From: Thereva unica
Lineage: Eukaryota > Arthropoda > Insecta > Diptera > Therevidae
Direction of reading: 5' to 3'
Length of the DNA: 64,000 nt
Assembly: GCA_949987705.1 (NCBI GenBank)
Contig: OX465281.1
Span: forward strand, 201,425,112 to 201,489,111
Positions 42,486 to 53,668 of this stretch are shown here, in pieces; within the stretch, counting starts at the first letter, position 1; each line of letters begins with the position of its first letter. The notes below the pieces were generated by a model, which was not told the DNA's origin, searched no databases, and was given only the letters and a program-made list of their open reading frames with translations. The position numbers and the translations under genes were made by a program.

Positions 42486-43304
42486 TAAAAAATATTACAA
42501 TAATCTTCAAAAAAAAGACAAAAAAATTTTTTAAGAATTAAAACACATAGTGTAGTGAAAAACCACATTCCCATCACGTGTTCGTACAAAGCAACTTTGT
42601 GTGATCAATTAGATAGGCGCACCGGCGACAGCATATCAATTATAAGGGCAATATTCATCATACAATTGCGAATATGATCCCAAAAAAGGAATGGAATGAA
42701 AGGAGCTTTGAATCATATACGTTTCTATAATGCTCCGCATATTAACTACAGCGGCAGCACAAAACCTTCCGTTGACCTCTAGGGATAACCGTAAAACGAT
42801 TTCACCCAATACATGCATTCCCCATTAATACAACTTGCAGTACATACAACACTGGAATTTCCATGCACCAGTGCAGTGACGGCAGCAGCACTTTACGGGA
42901 TAATCAGAACAAAGGACAACAGTCGATCAATTCAAGCACACCAGATATCTCCAAGTTTTCAAGAACAATAAGCAGACATAGAACAGCAAAATAAAAAAAA
43001 ATAAAAAAAATAATTTTTATCATTAAATAGGTGGCACCGGCAATAGTATTTTGTTTGTATTATTTAATGTTGCTCTTTTCACTTTCATTTCTTTTCTTTT
43101 AAGGAATTATACAATTATTTAAAGTTTTCGTTTTTTTCAACTTGTAAGTACGAACAGCCTCACTCTGTGAACTACACAAGTAATACTAAGTACAGTTTGA
43201 CACTCGTATAAATATTGCATGCAAAGCAAACCAGGTGAGTTCCGAATTCAATTGTACTTAGCTGTAAAATTTAACGTTTATAATCTAAAACATTGAGCCA
43301 TATT
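42486..43304 (+). other. Gypsy-1 leader
   Basis: About 820 bases without a credible ORF. Confidence 0.6.
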
Positions 43305-44186
43305 ATGCGTAACGACGAAGACTCTTCCGAGAATGCATCATCACTTGGTGAGAAAAGCGAATCTCACCCACAGGAGGCGCCTAATTCTGGTGATGCATTA
43401 GCAACGTCAGCCTTGGTTTCAATAAAAATACCACCTTTTTGGAATAACCGTCCTGATTTGTGGTTTATTCAAATTGAAACCCAATTTCGCATCAAAAATA
43501 TCACAACTTCGTACACGAAATATGATTATTTAGTTTCATCACTCTCCGCAGAAACCATGGAAATGGTTGCGGACATATTAATTAGCCCCCCACTTACAAA
43601 CAGATACGAAAACCTCAAAAAAGCTCTTTTGGAACGAAGTAGGGACTCAGAAGAAAGAAGGCTAGATACTCTTCTCAACAAAGTGGAGCTTGGAGATCAA
43701 AGGCCATCAGAACTATATAGACAAATGGAATCTTTAGCAGGAGGTAATAGTCTTGTCAACCCTTCCCTTTTAAATAAATTATGGTTAAATAAATTACCAT
43801 CATCAATACAATCTTGCATAATCGCAATTGAAGACGCCCACTCGCGCGAGGAAGTATTTCAGATCGCAGATAAGATATATGATTCCTCGGGAAAAGCAAA
43901 TGTCTCTGCCATTAAACCTTCTCGCTCTTTCGGTGACTACTCTGTTGATCAAGAAATTCGAAAATTAACAGAGCGCATTAAACGTCTGGAAGCCACCCAT
44001 GAACGAAGATCAACATTCTGTCGCAGTCGATCTCCATCCAGATCCAAGGCTAAAAGCCGAGAGGACTCACACAATGGCAATGCAAAGTGTTGGTACCACA
44101 GACGTTTCGGCCCAATGGCTAAGAAGTGCACAACACCTTGCTCCCAAAATTCTGAAAATTCTTTTACCACCAATCCAAAAAATTAA
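43305..44186 (+). CDS. Gypsy-1 gag with CHCC zinc motif
   Basis: ATG 43305 gives 293 residues. The capsid-like part includes [18 protein letters not shown] (about residues 43-60) and [20 protein letters not shown] (about 118-137). The nucleocapsid-like part has an unusual C-x2-H-x9-C-x3-C motif ([18 protein letters not shown], about 262-279) instead of CCHC, a trait described for CsRn1-family gag proteins. The frame ends at 44186. Pol lies in the -1 frame and is open across the gag end, so -1 frameshifting is the likely expression mode. No lesion seen. Confidence 0.9.
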   Translation: MRNDEDSSENASSLGEKSESHPQEAPNSGDALATSALVSIKIPPFWNNRPDLWFIQIETQFRIKNITTSYTKYDYLVSSLSAETMEMVADILISPPLTNRYENLKKALLERSRDSEERRLDTLLNKVELGDQRPSELYRQMESLAGGNSLVNPSLLNKLWLNKLPSSIQSCIIAIEDAHSREEVFQIADKIYDSSGKANVSAIKPSRSFGDYSVDQEIRKLTERIKRLEATHERRSTFCRSRSPSRSKAKSREDSHNGNAKCWYHRRFGPMAKKCTTPCSQNSENSFTTNPKN

Positions 44187-44189
44187 TAT

Positions 44190-47100
44190 TAACCACCTCG
44201 CAAGCGGCACCGAGGCTGGCAAACGTCCCGCGCCGCCTTTTTATTCACGATAAAAAAACTAAAATGAATTTTCTCATAGACACAGGCGCCGAAATTTCCG
44301 TGATACCCAAAAAATATTACCCCAAAATTAAAGACAAATCCGAATTAATCCTTATAGCAGCAAATGGAGCTAATATTTCGACTTACGGACTCAAAAGACT
44401 CTCAGTAGAACTGAACTTAAGACGATCTTTTGATTACACCTTCGTCATTGCCTCGATTGACTTCCCTATTATTGGAGCTGATTTTTTATACAAATTTAAC
44501 CTACTAGTTGACCTACGAGCAAGGAGGCTGATCGACAAACAAACATTACTTTCCGTAAAATGTTTTTCCAAACGAGTAGATTCCGCTTCGCCTCGACTTT
44601 ATTCTATTCCTAGCGAGTTCGGTGCAATTTTAGACGAATTTCCTTCTTTGAAAACTCCTGTTGATTTCACAACTCCAATCAAACATGATGTAGTTCATCG
44701 CATAATAACGAATGGTTCATTGCCTTGCTCTCGCGCTAGAAGACTACACCCGGCCAAGCTTAAAATCGCAAAGGACGAGTTCCAACAAATGATCCAACTC
44801 GGAATTTGCAGACCCTCGTCATCACCAGTAGCTTCGCCATTGCACTTAGTACCTAAAAAAGGATCGAACGATTGGAGACCCTGCGGTGATTACAGACAAC
44901 TTAATGCCGTGACAATTCCAGACAAATACCCATTACCGAACCTGCAAGATTGCTCAAACAATTTAGCTGGATGCACCATTTTTTCAAAGATCGATTTAGT
45001 ACGCGCTTATAATCAGATCCCCGTAGCACCAGAAGACATCTACAAGACAGCTGTAATTACCCCTTTCGGTCTATACGAGTTCCTTCGGATGCCCTTCGGG
45101 GTTAAAAACGGCGCACAATCTTTTCAACGCTTTATGAACAGTATCGTGGGCAACCACGATTTCTTATTTGTATACGTTGATGATATTTTAATCGCAAGTA
45201 AATCAATCGACGAACACAAGAAACATCTAAGAACCCTTTTCTCCATCCTTAGTGAAAACGGAATGAGCGTAAATCCTACGAAATGCACGCTAGGCGTTTC
45301 CGAAATAAATTTTCTAGGTTACACCATAACGAATGCGGGAATTGCACCATCCACAGACAGAGTCAAAGCCATCGCAGAGTTTCCGATTCCCGACTCGATC
45401 AAGAAACTCCAACGATTCTTGGGAATGGTCAATTACTACAATAGATTCGTCCCTCACATCGCTCATGTAGCGCAGGGGCTGTACGACCTTCTCAAAAAGA
45501 ATCGAGGCCAAGATAAAAAGAACTCGAAAATAGTCTAGACAGATAACTGCGACAAAGCTTTTCGAGACCTCAAACATATCTTGCAGAAACACACGCTGCT
45601 GGCACATCCCAGATCAGACGCGAAGCTTTGCATAATGGTAGATGCATCCAATGATGCGTTAGGTGGAGCTCTACAACAACTGACTGGAGACCGCTGGGAA
45701 CCTCTTGGTTTCTTTTCGAAACGATTATCACAAGCAGAGCAAAAGTATTCCACTTTTGATCGGGAATTGCTCGCGGTTTTCAAATCCATCAAACATTTCC
45801 GCTACTTTGTGGAGGGCAAAGAATTCACAATTTTTACGGATCATAAGCCCCTCACGATGGCAATTTGTTCCAAAACGGAAAAATTACCCAGACAAAATCG
45901 CCATCTCGAATACATTGCGCAATTTACCACAGACATACGATATATAAAAGGTAGTGAGAATATTGTCGCTGATACCTTGTCTAGATCACACTTGGACTTA
46001 ATAAATTTCTCAAAACTCGATCTTAACTCCCTAGCCGCGACTCAAAGCAAAGACGATGAACTTCAGCAACTTTTATCAGTTCAAGATAAATCATTTTCTC
46101 TCGTTAAGGAACACATTCCAATAAATGACATAGACGTATGGTGTGAAACATCTACGGGCATTAACCGACCGTATGTACCTGAAATATTACCGCGAACAGT
46201 CTTTGATTCGGTGCACAATCTGTCACATCCCAGCATTAGAGGCACGCGAAAGCTAATCACCCAAAAATACTTTTGGCCATCCATTAACAAAGATTGTACA
46301 AGATGGGCAAAAACATGTTTGGAATGCCAAAAATCCAAAATAACCAAACACACTAAATCCGAATTTGGCACTTTCAAAATCCCCAAAGGCCGCTTCGAGC
46401 ACGTCCACATGGACATTGTAGGGCCACTGCCGCAATCAAACGGTCATTCATATCTTTTAACTTTTAAAGATCGTTTTTCTTTTTGGCCAGAAGCGATTCC
46501 CATTAAAAATATAAACACCTCCACCATAGCCTCAGTTTTCATACGCGAATGGGTCTCTAGATACGGTACCCCTAGAACACTAACAACCGATCAAGGGGCA
46601 CAGTTTGAATCCCGTCTATTTAAGGAAATATCAGGTATTTTGGGGATCAACCGAATACGAACTACTACATACCACCCCCAAGCAAATGGTTTAGTAGAGA
46701 GATTACATAGACAATTGAAAGATGCCATTAAAGCATATGACGATAACAAAAACTGGTATCATCACCTTCCTTGGATTTTGTTAGGAATACGAACTGCTTT
46801 AATCGAAGATTTTAACGTATCTCCTTCACAACTTCTATACGGTGAGGCACTACGTCTACCAACAGAACTAGTTATCCAAGAAAAGTCGAACGAAACAGTT
46901 TTAACCTCCAGCATCGCGCAAGAAATAAAAGATAATTTAGCTCAACTAAGACCTCAAGCTAAGCGAGTTCGAAAACAAAATTACATTTTCGTGCCAAAAG
47001 ATCTCAAATCTTGTTCGCACGTCCCGGTCAGAGAAGAAACCAATAGGAAGAGTCTTAGTCGCCCATATAAAGGCCCGTATCAAATAGCAAAACGATATGA

Positions 47101-47242
47101 CAAATTTTATACCATATTGATCAATGGCAAGGAACATAATATAACAATAGATAGACTCAAACCCGCACACATATTGAATTCGGAAGGCACAGAAAAACTT
47201 ACGCGTTCAAAAACACAAAGAAAAGTATCTTTTCTCCTTTAA
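44190..47242 (+). pseudogene. Gypsy-1 pol (protease, RT, RNase H, integrase) with one in-frame TAG
   Basis: The frame is open from before the gag stop; the first ATG is at 44264. Protease [13 protein letters not shown] (44268-44306); RT with [34 protein letters not shown] and catalytic YVDD (about 45174-45185); then TAG at 45536-45538 where gypsy RTs normally have Trp. The same frame goes on through RNase H (MVDASNDALGGALQQL, FTDHKPL), integrase zinc site (HPSIRGTRKLITQKYFWPSI, CLECQ) and catalytic MDIVGPLP, TTDQGAQFES and GLVERLHRQ, with a C-terminal chromatin-free tail ending at 47242. A single stop codon is the only defect, so inactivation is recent. Confidence 0.92.
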
Positions 47243-47385
47243 CCTAATATGTATATGTATTTAAGTAAAAAGAATTGAATATAATTAAATTAAGCTTTGA
47301 ATTGAACTATAACCAAATGATATTTAAAAGAAATGAATTTTTATTTTTTACATATAAATGGTAGCTTTTCACAGAGGGGGAGTAC

Positions 47386-47583
47386 TGTGGCGTACACTAG
47401 AATACCACCCATATTAGAATGACGTTAAATGCAATTGATTTCGAAAATAGAAGAAGCAGCTAGAAACCTTGTTTTGCGAATATATTCAGTCAGTCTTTAC
47501 TTTGCTGCCGGGCCGATAACATTGTAAATATTTCAATAAAAATTTATGAAGTTAAGTAACGGTGTTTTTAATTGATCGGTACA
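47386..47583 (+). repeat. 3' LTR of Gypsy-1
   Basis: tgtggcgtac...gatcggtaca, 198 bp, preceded by agagggggagtac and followed by gtgcc. Confidence 0.92.
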
Positions 47584-47631
47584 GTGCCAGCCCATCGCCC
47601 TGCTTTAAGCCTTGCTTGACTGGGAAGGACA
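47584..47631 (-). pseudogene. Remainder of family A copy 2
   Basis: gtgccagcccatcgccctgc and the following bases match copy 1 at about 7651-7692 (GLKQGDGLAPM region on the minus strand). The match stops abruptly at 47631. Confidence 0.85.
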
Positions 47632-49036
47632 ATAATTAGGACCCATAAAATTACCGTTAGTGAGACTGCGCCGTATATGCATATATACAGCAATATAGCG
47701 CTACAGTGCACTATAACGGCGAACAAAGAACTCGGAAAGTGGTGGCACCCGATTTGTCACTTCTGTCAAGATCCGAGCAAAGTCACTGCAGACGAACACC
47801 TAGCAGACCTGTTAGCAAGTCCTAATCCCACCTCCCCGCGGTGCTCCCTGGGGTACTTCTTCGGAAGGAGCTAACGGTAGACGGGCGAATGGCGAGCTCT
47901 CTGCGCCACAAAACAGAGTTTTAAGTCGGTTGGGCTGAGGGTTAGCAACCCGCTCCCATAAAAACACCATTGCTACGAATCGGCAAACAATGCCTCGGAA
48001 CAGGATGGACAACACGACGACGACCTTTGCTTTTCGAACAAGGACATGAATCGGATCATGGAATGTGAGAACACTGCTGGCTGAGGGACGGCTGGATGAA
48101 GTCCTCAACCAGATGAATCGATATAAAATCAAGATCATGGGACTTAGCGAGACCAGATGGCCCGATGCGGGGGAACATATCTGCCCAAACGGTGAGTCCT
48201 TCTTATATTCTGGTTGAAACGAAACTGAAAGCCGTAGGAGTGGCGTTGGCGTAATACTCACCAAAGAAGCCAGGTCCAGCCTCATTAGCTGGTCACCAGT
48301 TTCTGAGAGGATTATTACCGTGCGCCTGCGTACCAGACTAAGAAGTACTACGGTGGTCCAATGCTATGCTCCAACTGAAGACGCTGAAGATGACATCAAG
48401 AACGAGTTCTATTTGCGGCTGAATGAGGTTTTTCGCTCTATTCCAAGGGGAGACATCATTGTATTAATGGGTGACTTAAACGCACAGATCGGCCGTGACA
48501 ACACCGGCCTTGAACACACAATTGGAAACCAAGGCCTAAGCCAAGTTACCAATAACAATGGTGAGCTTTTCGTTGACTTTTGTAGTTCCCACCAACTCAT
48601 GGTAGATGGAACTTACTTTTGTCACAAGAAGATACACAAAGAGACCTGGGTATCGCCCGATGGTAGAACGAGAAATCAGATAGATCACGTGGCCGTCAGC
48701 CGCAGATGGAGAACTATTCTTGAGGATGTCAGGAGTTTCAGGGGAGCGGATACCGGAAGCGACCACCATTTGGTTGTAGCAACTATTCGCCTTAAAATCG
48801 CCGCAATCAGAAACGTGCAACATGATGCTAGAACCCGTAGACGGTTTAACGTAGACCTTCTGCGGGAGAGCGTTAAAAAGCGGGAATTTGCTGGAAACCT
48901 ACAAGAATTATTAAACCAGCAAACCGTTTCTGACGACACAAATATTGAAGAATTGTGGAGTACGACAAAGGGCGCTATATTGACGGCTGCGGAAACGAGC
49001 ATCGGTTATGTCCAAAGAAACCAGCAACACTGGATC
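47632..49036 (+). pseudogene. RTE-like element: 5' region and APE endonuclease, cut by Gypsy-2
   Basis: After a GC-rich 5' region (about 47820-47990), ATG 47990 starts an apurinic-endonuclease ORF: WNVRTLLAEGRLDEV, IMGLSETRW (catalytic Glu), YAPTEDAEDD, VLMGDLNAQIGRD, TRNQIDHVAVSRRWR and GADTGSDHHLV (catalytic Asp-His). These are the ordered motifs of non-LTR retrotransposon APE domains. In-frame TGA codons at 48047-48049 and 48215-48217 stand where Trp is likely. The ORF is interrupted by Gypsy-2 after 49036 (flank ggatc) and its RT is not found to the right within the window. Confidence 0.87.
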
Positions 49037-49150
49037 TGTAGTGACCGCGTAAAGTTTAATTATCAAGTGCAGTATTAACAAAAGCTATTTTTCTTTTTTG
49101 TTTTACTCAAAAAAAAAAGACAATAAGTCCCTCAGAACAAAGGAACCACA
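49037..49150 (+). repeat. 5' LTR of Gypsy-2, apparently shortened
   Basis: tgtagtgaccgcgtaaag to aaccaca, only 114 bp. After base 30 it departs from the 3' copy, so an internal deletion here, or an insertion in the 3' copy, is implied. Confidence 0.7.
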
Positions 49151-49151
49151 T

Positions 49152-49166
49152 TGGTGACCCCGACGT
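49152..49166 (+). promoter_or_regulatory. Primer-binding site of Gypsy-2, tRNA-Trp type
   Basis: tggtgaccccgacgt complements 15 bases of the 3' end of insect tRNA-Trp plus CCA. Confidence 0.72.
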
Positions 49167-49538
49167 CGCAACACGCGACAAACAAGTGTAGTGCACAAAA
49201 TATTACTCTAAAATAATATTAAAACAACAATACGGTAATGCGTGCGACCGTAATGTAAAAATCATAATAAGAAAAATCGAAGAAAATAAAATCAATCGTT
49301 GAAGTGATTGCACATTGGAAGCCGGAATAGTGTCAAATGCAACCCAGTAATAATAGGGAAGTACAAATTTCAACTAATTTAGTAAAAAAATTTTGACCAA
49401 AGAATCTGTCAATTAAAAATAATAAAATTCACGAAGGGTTGTATGGCGCGGTCCAGTATCAATATCAATATCAATATCCAATATCAATATCAATAAATAT
49501 CAGATCAACATCAATATCAATAAATATCAGATCAATAT
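49167..49538 (+). other. Gypsy-2 leader with ATCAAT-rich repeats
   Basis: A run of tatcaatatcaatatc and aaatatcagatcaa repeats (49455-49538) continues after the LINE insertion at 52496-52540. No ORF. Confidence 0.7.
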
Positions 49539-49561
49539 CTTCTTCTTCTTCTTTAACGGCT

Positions 49562-52494
49562 CTACAACCGGGATCCGGTCCTGGCCTCGCGGAACTGTTC
49601 TCTCCACCGGTCCCGATTCTGAGCCGATGTCATCCAGTTTGGCATCCCTAAACTCTGAGCGTCCTGGTCCACGCCATCCTTCCAGCGAAGGTTGGGCCTC
49701 CCTCGCTGTCGCACCCCATAGGTCTTACCGCAGAGAACTTTACGAGCAGGCTCATCTTCACTCATACGAGCTAGATGCCCTGCCCACCGGAGCCTACCGA
49801 GCATTATTTTCTTCACAACATCTATGTCGCGATAGCGCTCGTAGATCTCGTCATTGTAGAGTCTCCGGAATCGTCCTTCCTCACATACGGGGCCAACAAT
49901 CCTCCGAAGTATTTTCCTCTCAAACACGCCCAAGAGGTTTGAGTGCTTTTTGCTAAGCACCCACGTTTCGGATGCATATGTGAGAACGGGTAAGACCATC
50001 GTCTTATATGGGTGATTGTCATGAAATGGGGGTAGTGGCTGACTGGCCGTTGTTCTCTAGCTACAACGCCTCAAACAAATTTTTTCTGGGGTGAAAATCT
50101 CCATCCAGTAATAAAACATTCTCTCCTTCATCGCCTCCCGCGGCAAGCACTCTTGAACAAAATGGCGGCCCTTCGACCACCGAAAATGTCGCCTCCGTAA
50201 CCTGTCCATTTTCCGCTTTTACGTCACGGGACTACGTTTACGGAAAAACAGTGCATTATTGCCGCGCGCCTAGGGTCTCAAACGATAGCAGCAGTATTCC
50301 GAAACTGATCACCGGTATGTATTACGCGGGCGGATACCTGCTTAGTTAGATGTCAGTGTTTACATTCTGACTGTTGTTTGTTGCAAATTTCAAAAAAAAC
50401 TATAAAAATAGCGCACACGCAACGACAAATTGGTTGTCAAGTGGCACTAAGTAGTGAAACCGAATCGTCACAAGTTTCTTTATGAATGTTTATCCTCGCC
50501 GGACGTTTAGACTGTGAACAATTTATAAACAAGAGAGCAACCCTCAAGAAAATTATCGAAGAAAAAAAAACTGTCGCCTCCGTAATGTGTGTTTTCGTTG
50601 TGATATGTGTTGCAAATCTCTTTTAACTCGGTTCGGTATATTTGTTTGCATTTGTAGAGCAAGCAAATTTTCGGAAAAATTGTTTGCTCTCATTGATCAT
50701 GAAAGCGACGGATTTTTCGATGAAATGTCGCTACCGTAATTGTCGCCTCCGAAGCCATATAATTTCGGCTTTTCGATATAAACTTCTCACTGTCTATACC
50801 TCGTGTGTATTTATGTGGAAATATACAGAAAGTACTTCAAAATAATGTTGAAAACACATGAGAAAATTTTTTTTCAGCACTTTTTTTTTGTTCACAAATT
50901 TTTGTTCAAATCTCAAAAACTCCCATTTCATGACAATCACCCATATAGTAAAAGTTTAGACGTTATGGTTAGATATTTGGATTTGAAGAGCCTTGACAGA
51001 CTATAGTAGGCTTTGTTGGCTTTTAGCAGTCGTGCGCGTATTTCTGGTTCCATGCTATTGTCGGCTGCTACTATTGACCCAAGGTAGGTAAATGATTTTG
51101 CCACGTCAAACTCGTGTTCCGCTACCTTGATTGTGGGACCAATGTTAGGTGTTCTTCCAGACGAGGCCACCATGTACTTTGTTTTGCTTTCGTTAATGTG
51201 CAGTCCCAGATTTCCTGCCGCTTGCTCAATCTGAGTGAAAGCTTCTTGTACAGCTGTTGTTGTTCTTCCAATGATGTCAATGTCGTCTGCGTAAGCCAGT
51301 AATTGGGTGGACTTGTGGAGGATTGTACCCCTTGATGTCACGCCTGAATCTCGGATCACTTTCTCCAACGCCAGGTTGAAAAGCAGGCAGGCCAGACCGT
51401 CCCCTTGTCGGAGTCCATTATAGATGTTGATTGGTCTGGACAGTGTTCCGGATACCTTTACTTGGCTTGACACATTGATCATGGTCAACCTACATAGTCT
51501 TGTCAGTTTGTTGGGGATGCCGAATTCTCTCATGGCTTTGTAGAGTTCTACCCTGGCTATGCTATCATAGGCGGCTTTAAAGTCTATGAAGAGGTGTTGA
51601 ATTGAGTTTTGCAACTCTAGACATTTTTCCATAGCCTGCCTCAAGGTGAAAATCTGATCAGTCGTTGATTTGCCTGGGCTGAAGCCACACTGGTAATGGC
51701 CTATGATGTTTCTGGCGTATGGGGCCATCCTGTTTTGTAGGATAGCGGAGAATATCTTATACACGGTACTCAACAACGTTATACCGCGATAATTAGTGCA
51801 CGCTGTGATATCTCCTTTTTTGTGTACCGGACAGAGGATGCCTTTTCTCCAGTCTTCTGGCATCACTTCCTGCTCCCATACTTGCACAATTAATTCATGA
51901 ATCGCTTGGTGTAATGTAGGCCCTCCATATTTAACCAGCTCCGCTGCGATGCCGTCTGCACCCGAGGCCTTGTTGTTTTTGAGCCGGCTGATGGCTCTGC
52001 TAACTTCTTCTATGCTTGGTGGCGGCAGCATAGCATTGTCATCAGATATTGGTGGAGCCTCCGAATCCTCAGTTAGCTCGCCATTTAGCAATTCATGAAA
52101 GTGCTCTTCCCATCGCTCCAAGATGCCTTTAGGATCGGTGATCAGATTCCCTTCTTTGTCCTTGCAGTATGTGCAACGTGGTGTGAATTGCGTCATACTG
52201 CGGACTCTTTGGTAGAACTCCCGCGCCTGGTGCGGCCGTCGTTCTCTGTACTGTTCTAGCTCACAGACGAGATTTTTTTCCCAGGCTTCCTTTTTCCGTC
52301 TGTGAATTCTCTTTTCTTCTTTTCTGAGCTCTTTATAGTTCTCTTCGCGTGCCCGTGTTCTCTGAGACTGCTGCATGGCTCGGTACGCAGCATTCTTACG
52401 TTCAGTTGCCAGCTTGCATTCATTATCGAACCAGTCGTTCCGATCTTTACGACTTCTGCCTAAGATGGAATCAGCAGTACTAATGACAGTATGT
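49562..52494 (-). CDS. Family B reverse transcriptase ORF, split only by a MITE
   Basis: On the minus strand the frame is open from the 5' truncation point (52494) down to the MITE at 50943. It resumes at 50006-50008 and stops at 49562. RT motifs: NNKASGADGIAAELVKYGG, NYRGITLLSTVYKIFSAIL, HYQCGFSPGKSTTDQIF, FIDFKAAYDSIAR, GLRQGDGLACLLFNLALEKV, LLAYADDIDIIGRT (catalytic YADD), LHINESKTKYM, FTYLGSIVAADN. The last part has YASETWVLSKK, LRWAGHLARMSEDEPARK and WREQFREARTGSRL. No stop or frameshift outside the MITE. The endonuclease is lost by 5' truncation. RTE/jockey-like; exact clade not resolved. Confidence 0.88.
50007..50945. mobile_element. TA-flanked MITE inside the family B RT ORF
   Basis: 935 bp (50009-50943) with 22-bp terminal inverted repeats starting tgggtgattgtcatgaaatg and TA on both sides (50007-50008, 50944-50945). 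Removal of the element plus one TA restores the RT frame. It carries the motif tgtcgcctccg three times (about 50187, 50572, 50741), two followed by taa. No transposase. TA duplication and size fit a Tc1/mariner-type nonautonomous element. Confidence 0.9.
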
Positions 52495-52508
52495 CATCAG
52501 ATCAATAT

Positions 52509-53668
52509 TAATATCAATAAATATCAGATCAATATCAATTTTGAAAATCAGCCGAACATAAGCAGACAATCAACAAAAAGAAGTCGGGAACGGCGAGGGA
52601 ACATCCCAACATAATAATAATAATAATATTTAAAAAATAAAACTTTATTTTCTTTTAGTTTTAATTTACTCATTTAATATTAACCACTAATTGAATAAAT
52701 ATTTCTAATATTTAGAGTCTAAATTTTCAGATTTGATTCACAATTTAATCAATATTCTAGTATTGGTGTGGGATAAATTAAATTTTAAATTTTTTTTTAT
52801 ATACTCATATAACATTGCGAACTATTAGTCCGGTCAAATTAGACCAAAAAATAGGTATGAAGGTACATTAATTCGCACCTAGCTGAAAATTGGTAGGATT
52901 GTTCAAAGCACCGTTATAAATGAAATCTAAAAAGTCCCCATCGATCCGGCACCTGGAACCTAGATTTACTCGGGGTCAAAGGTCACAAAAACGGGTTTTT
53001 TGCGATTTTCAGCAAAACGGTAACTTTTATCATAAAATAGTGTTTACAAAGTTTGTAGATTATGCGATTACCTACAAAAAAGGATCTTATACATTTTCCC
53101 GTACGAATTGTCATTCATGAGATATCGCCGTTTTAAAGATTTACATAAAGCACTCATATCCCCTCACTTGCAACTTGTATGGCCAAATTGCCATTTACTT
53201 AAACTTTAATAACTTCTAGACCGATTATAGTAGAGCAACGTATATAGGCTCATCTTTTAGGTAAATGTGTATTCTTTTATGTGAAAGAAGTAACAGAAAC
53301 CTGAGTGACTCCGTTTAGAAGATATGTAGGTTCAAAGTATGGGCAAACTGCTGAAAAACGACAGTTTGCCCATACTTTGAACCTACATATCTTATAACTA
53401 TATTTCGTTTCGTCGTGTAAATTTCACGAAGACCCACATTTATTTTTCCCATTTTATTCGTTGATTCATATTAGGACATACTTTAAATTTATATAGCTAC
53501 AGGTTGAATTGCAAATTATTGTATTCTTACCGCAAGTCAACACAATTCAATTAACATACAGAAGTACAAAGTTACGATTGTCTATTTAAATTTAAGTACA
53601 GTTTGTTGCTTAGAGTTTCGTTTAGATACATACTTTCCTTCACAGAAATTTTTAATTTATATCAACAA
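52509..53668 (+). other. Rest of the Gypsy-2 leader
   Basis: AT-rich, no credible ORF, contains the hairpin at 53320-53392. Part of this segment may be another insertion, but no ends were found. Confidence 0.5.
53320..53392. repeat. Perfect 31-bp hairpin with 11-nt loop
   Basis: agatatgtaggttcaaagta and the next 11 bases (53320-53350) are exactly reverse-complemented at 53362-53392. Surrounding bases do not extend the stem. Confidence 0.9.

Larger units (their letters stand above)
42262..47583 (+). mobile_element. Ty3/gypsy retrotransposon Gypsy-1, CsRn1-type
   Basis: LTRs 42262-42469 (208 bp) and 47386-47583 (198 bp) are near-identical apart from a 10-base deletion and one substitution seen by eye. 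Target duplication gtgcc lies at 42257-42261 and 47584-47588. Primer site ttggtgaccccgac follows the 5' LTR and a purine tract agagggggagtac precedes the 3' LTR. It encodes gag and pol in two frames. It is inserted in the family A LINE, whose sequence resumes after the duplication exactly as in copy 1 (near 7650). Confidence 0.94.
49526..52508 (-). mobile_element. Non-LTR retrotransposon family B inserted in the Gypsy-2 leader
   Basis: A 13-bp target duplication atcagatcaatat lies at 49526-49538 and 52496-52508 and bounds a 2957-bp insert. On the minus strand the 3' end is (GAA)n (plus-strand cttcttcttcttc at 49539). The 5' end is truncated inside the ORF. Confidence 0.92.
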
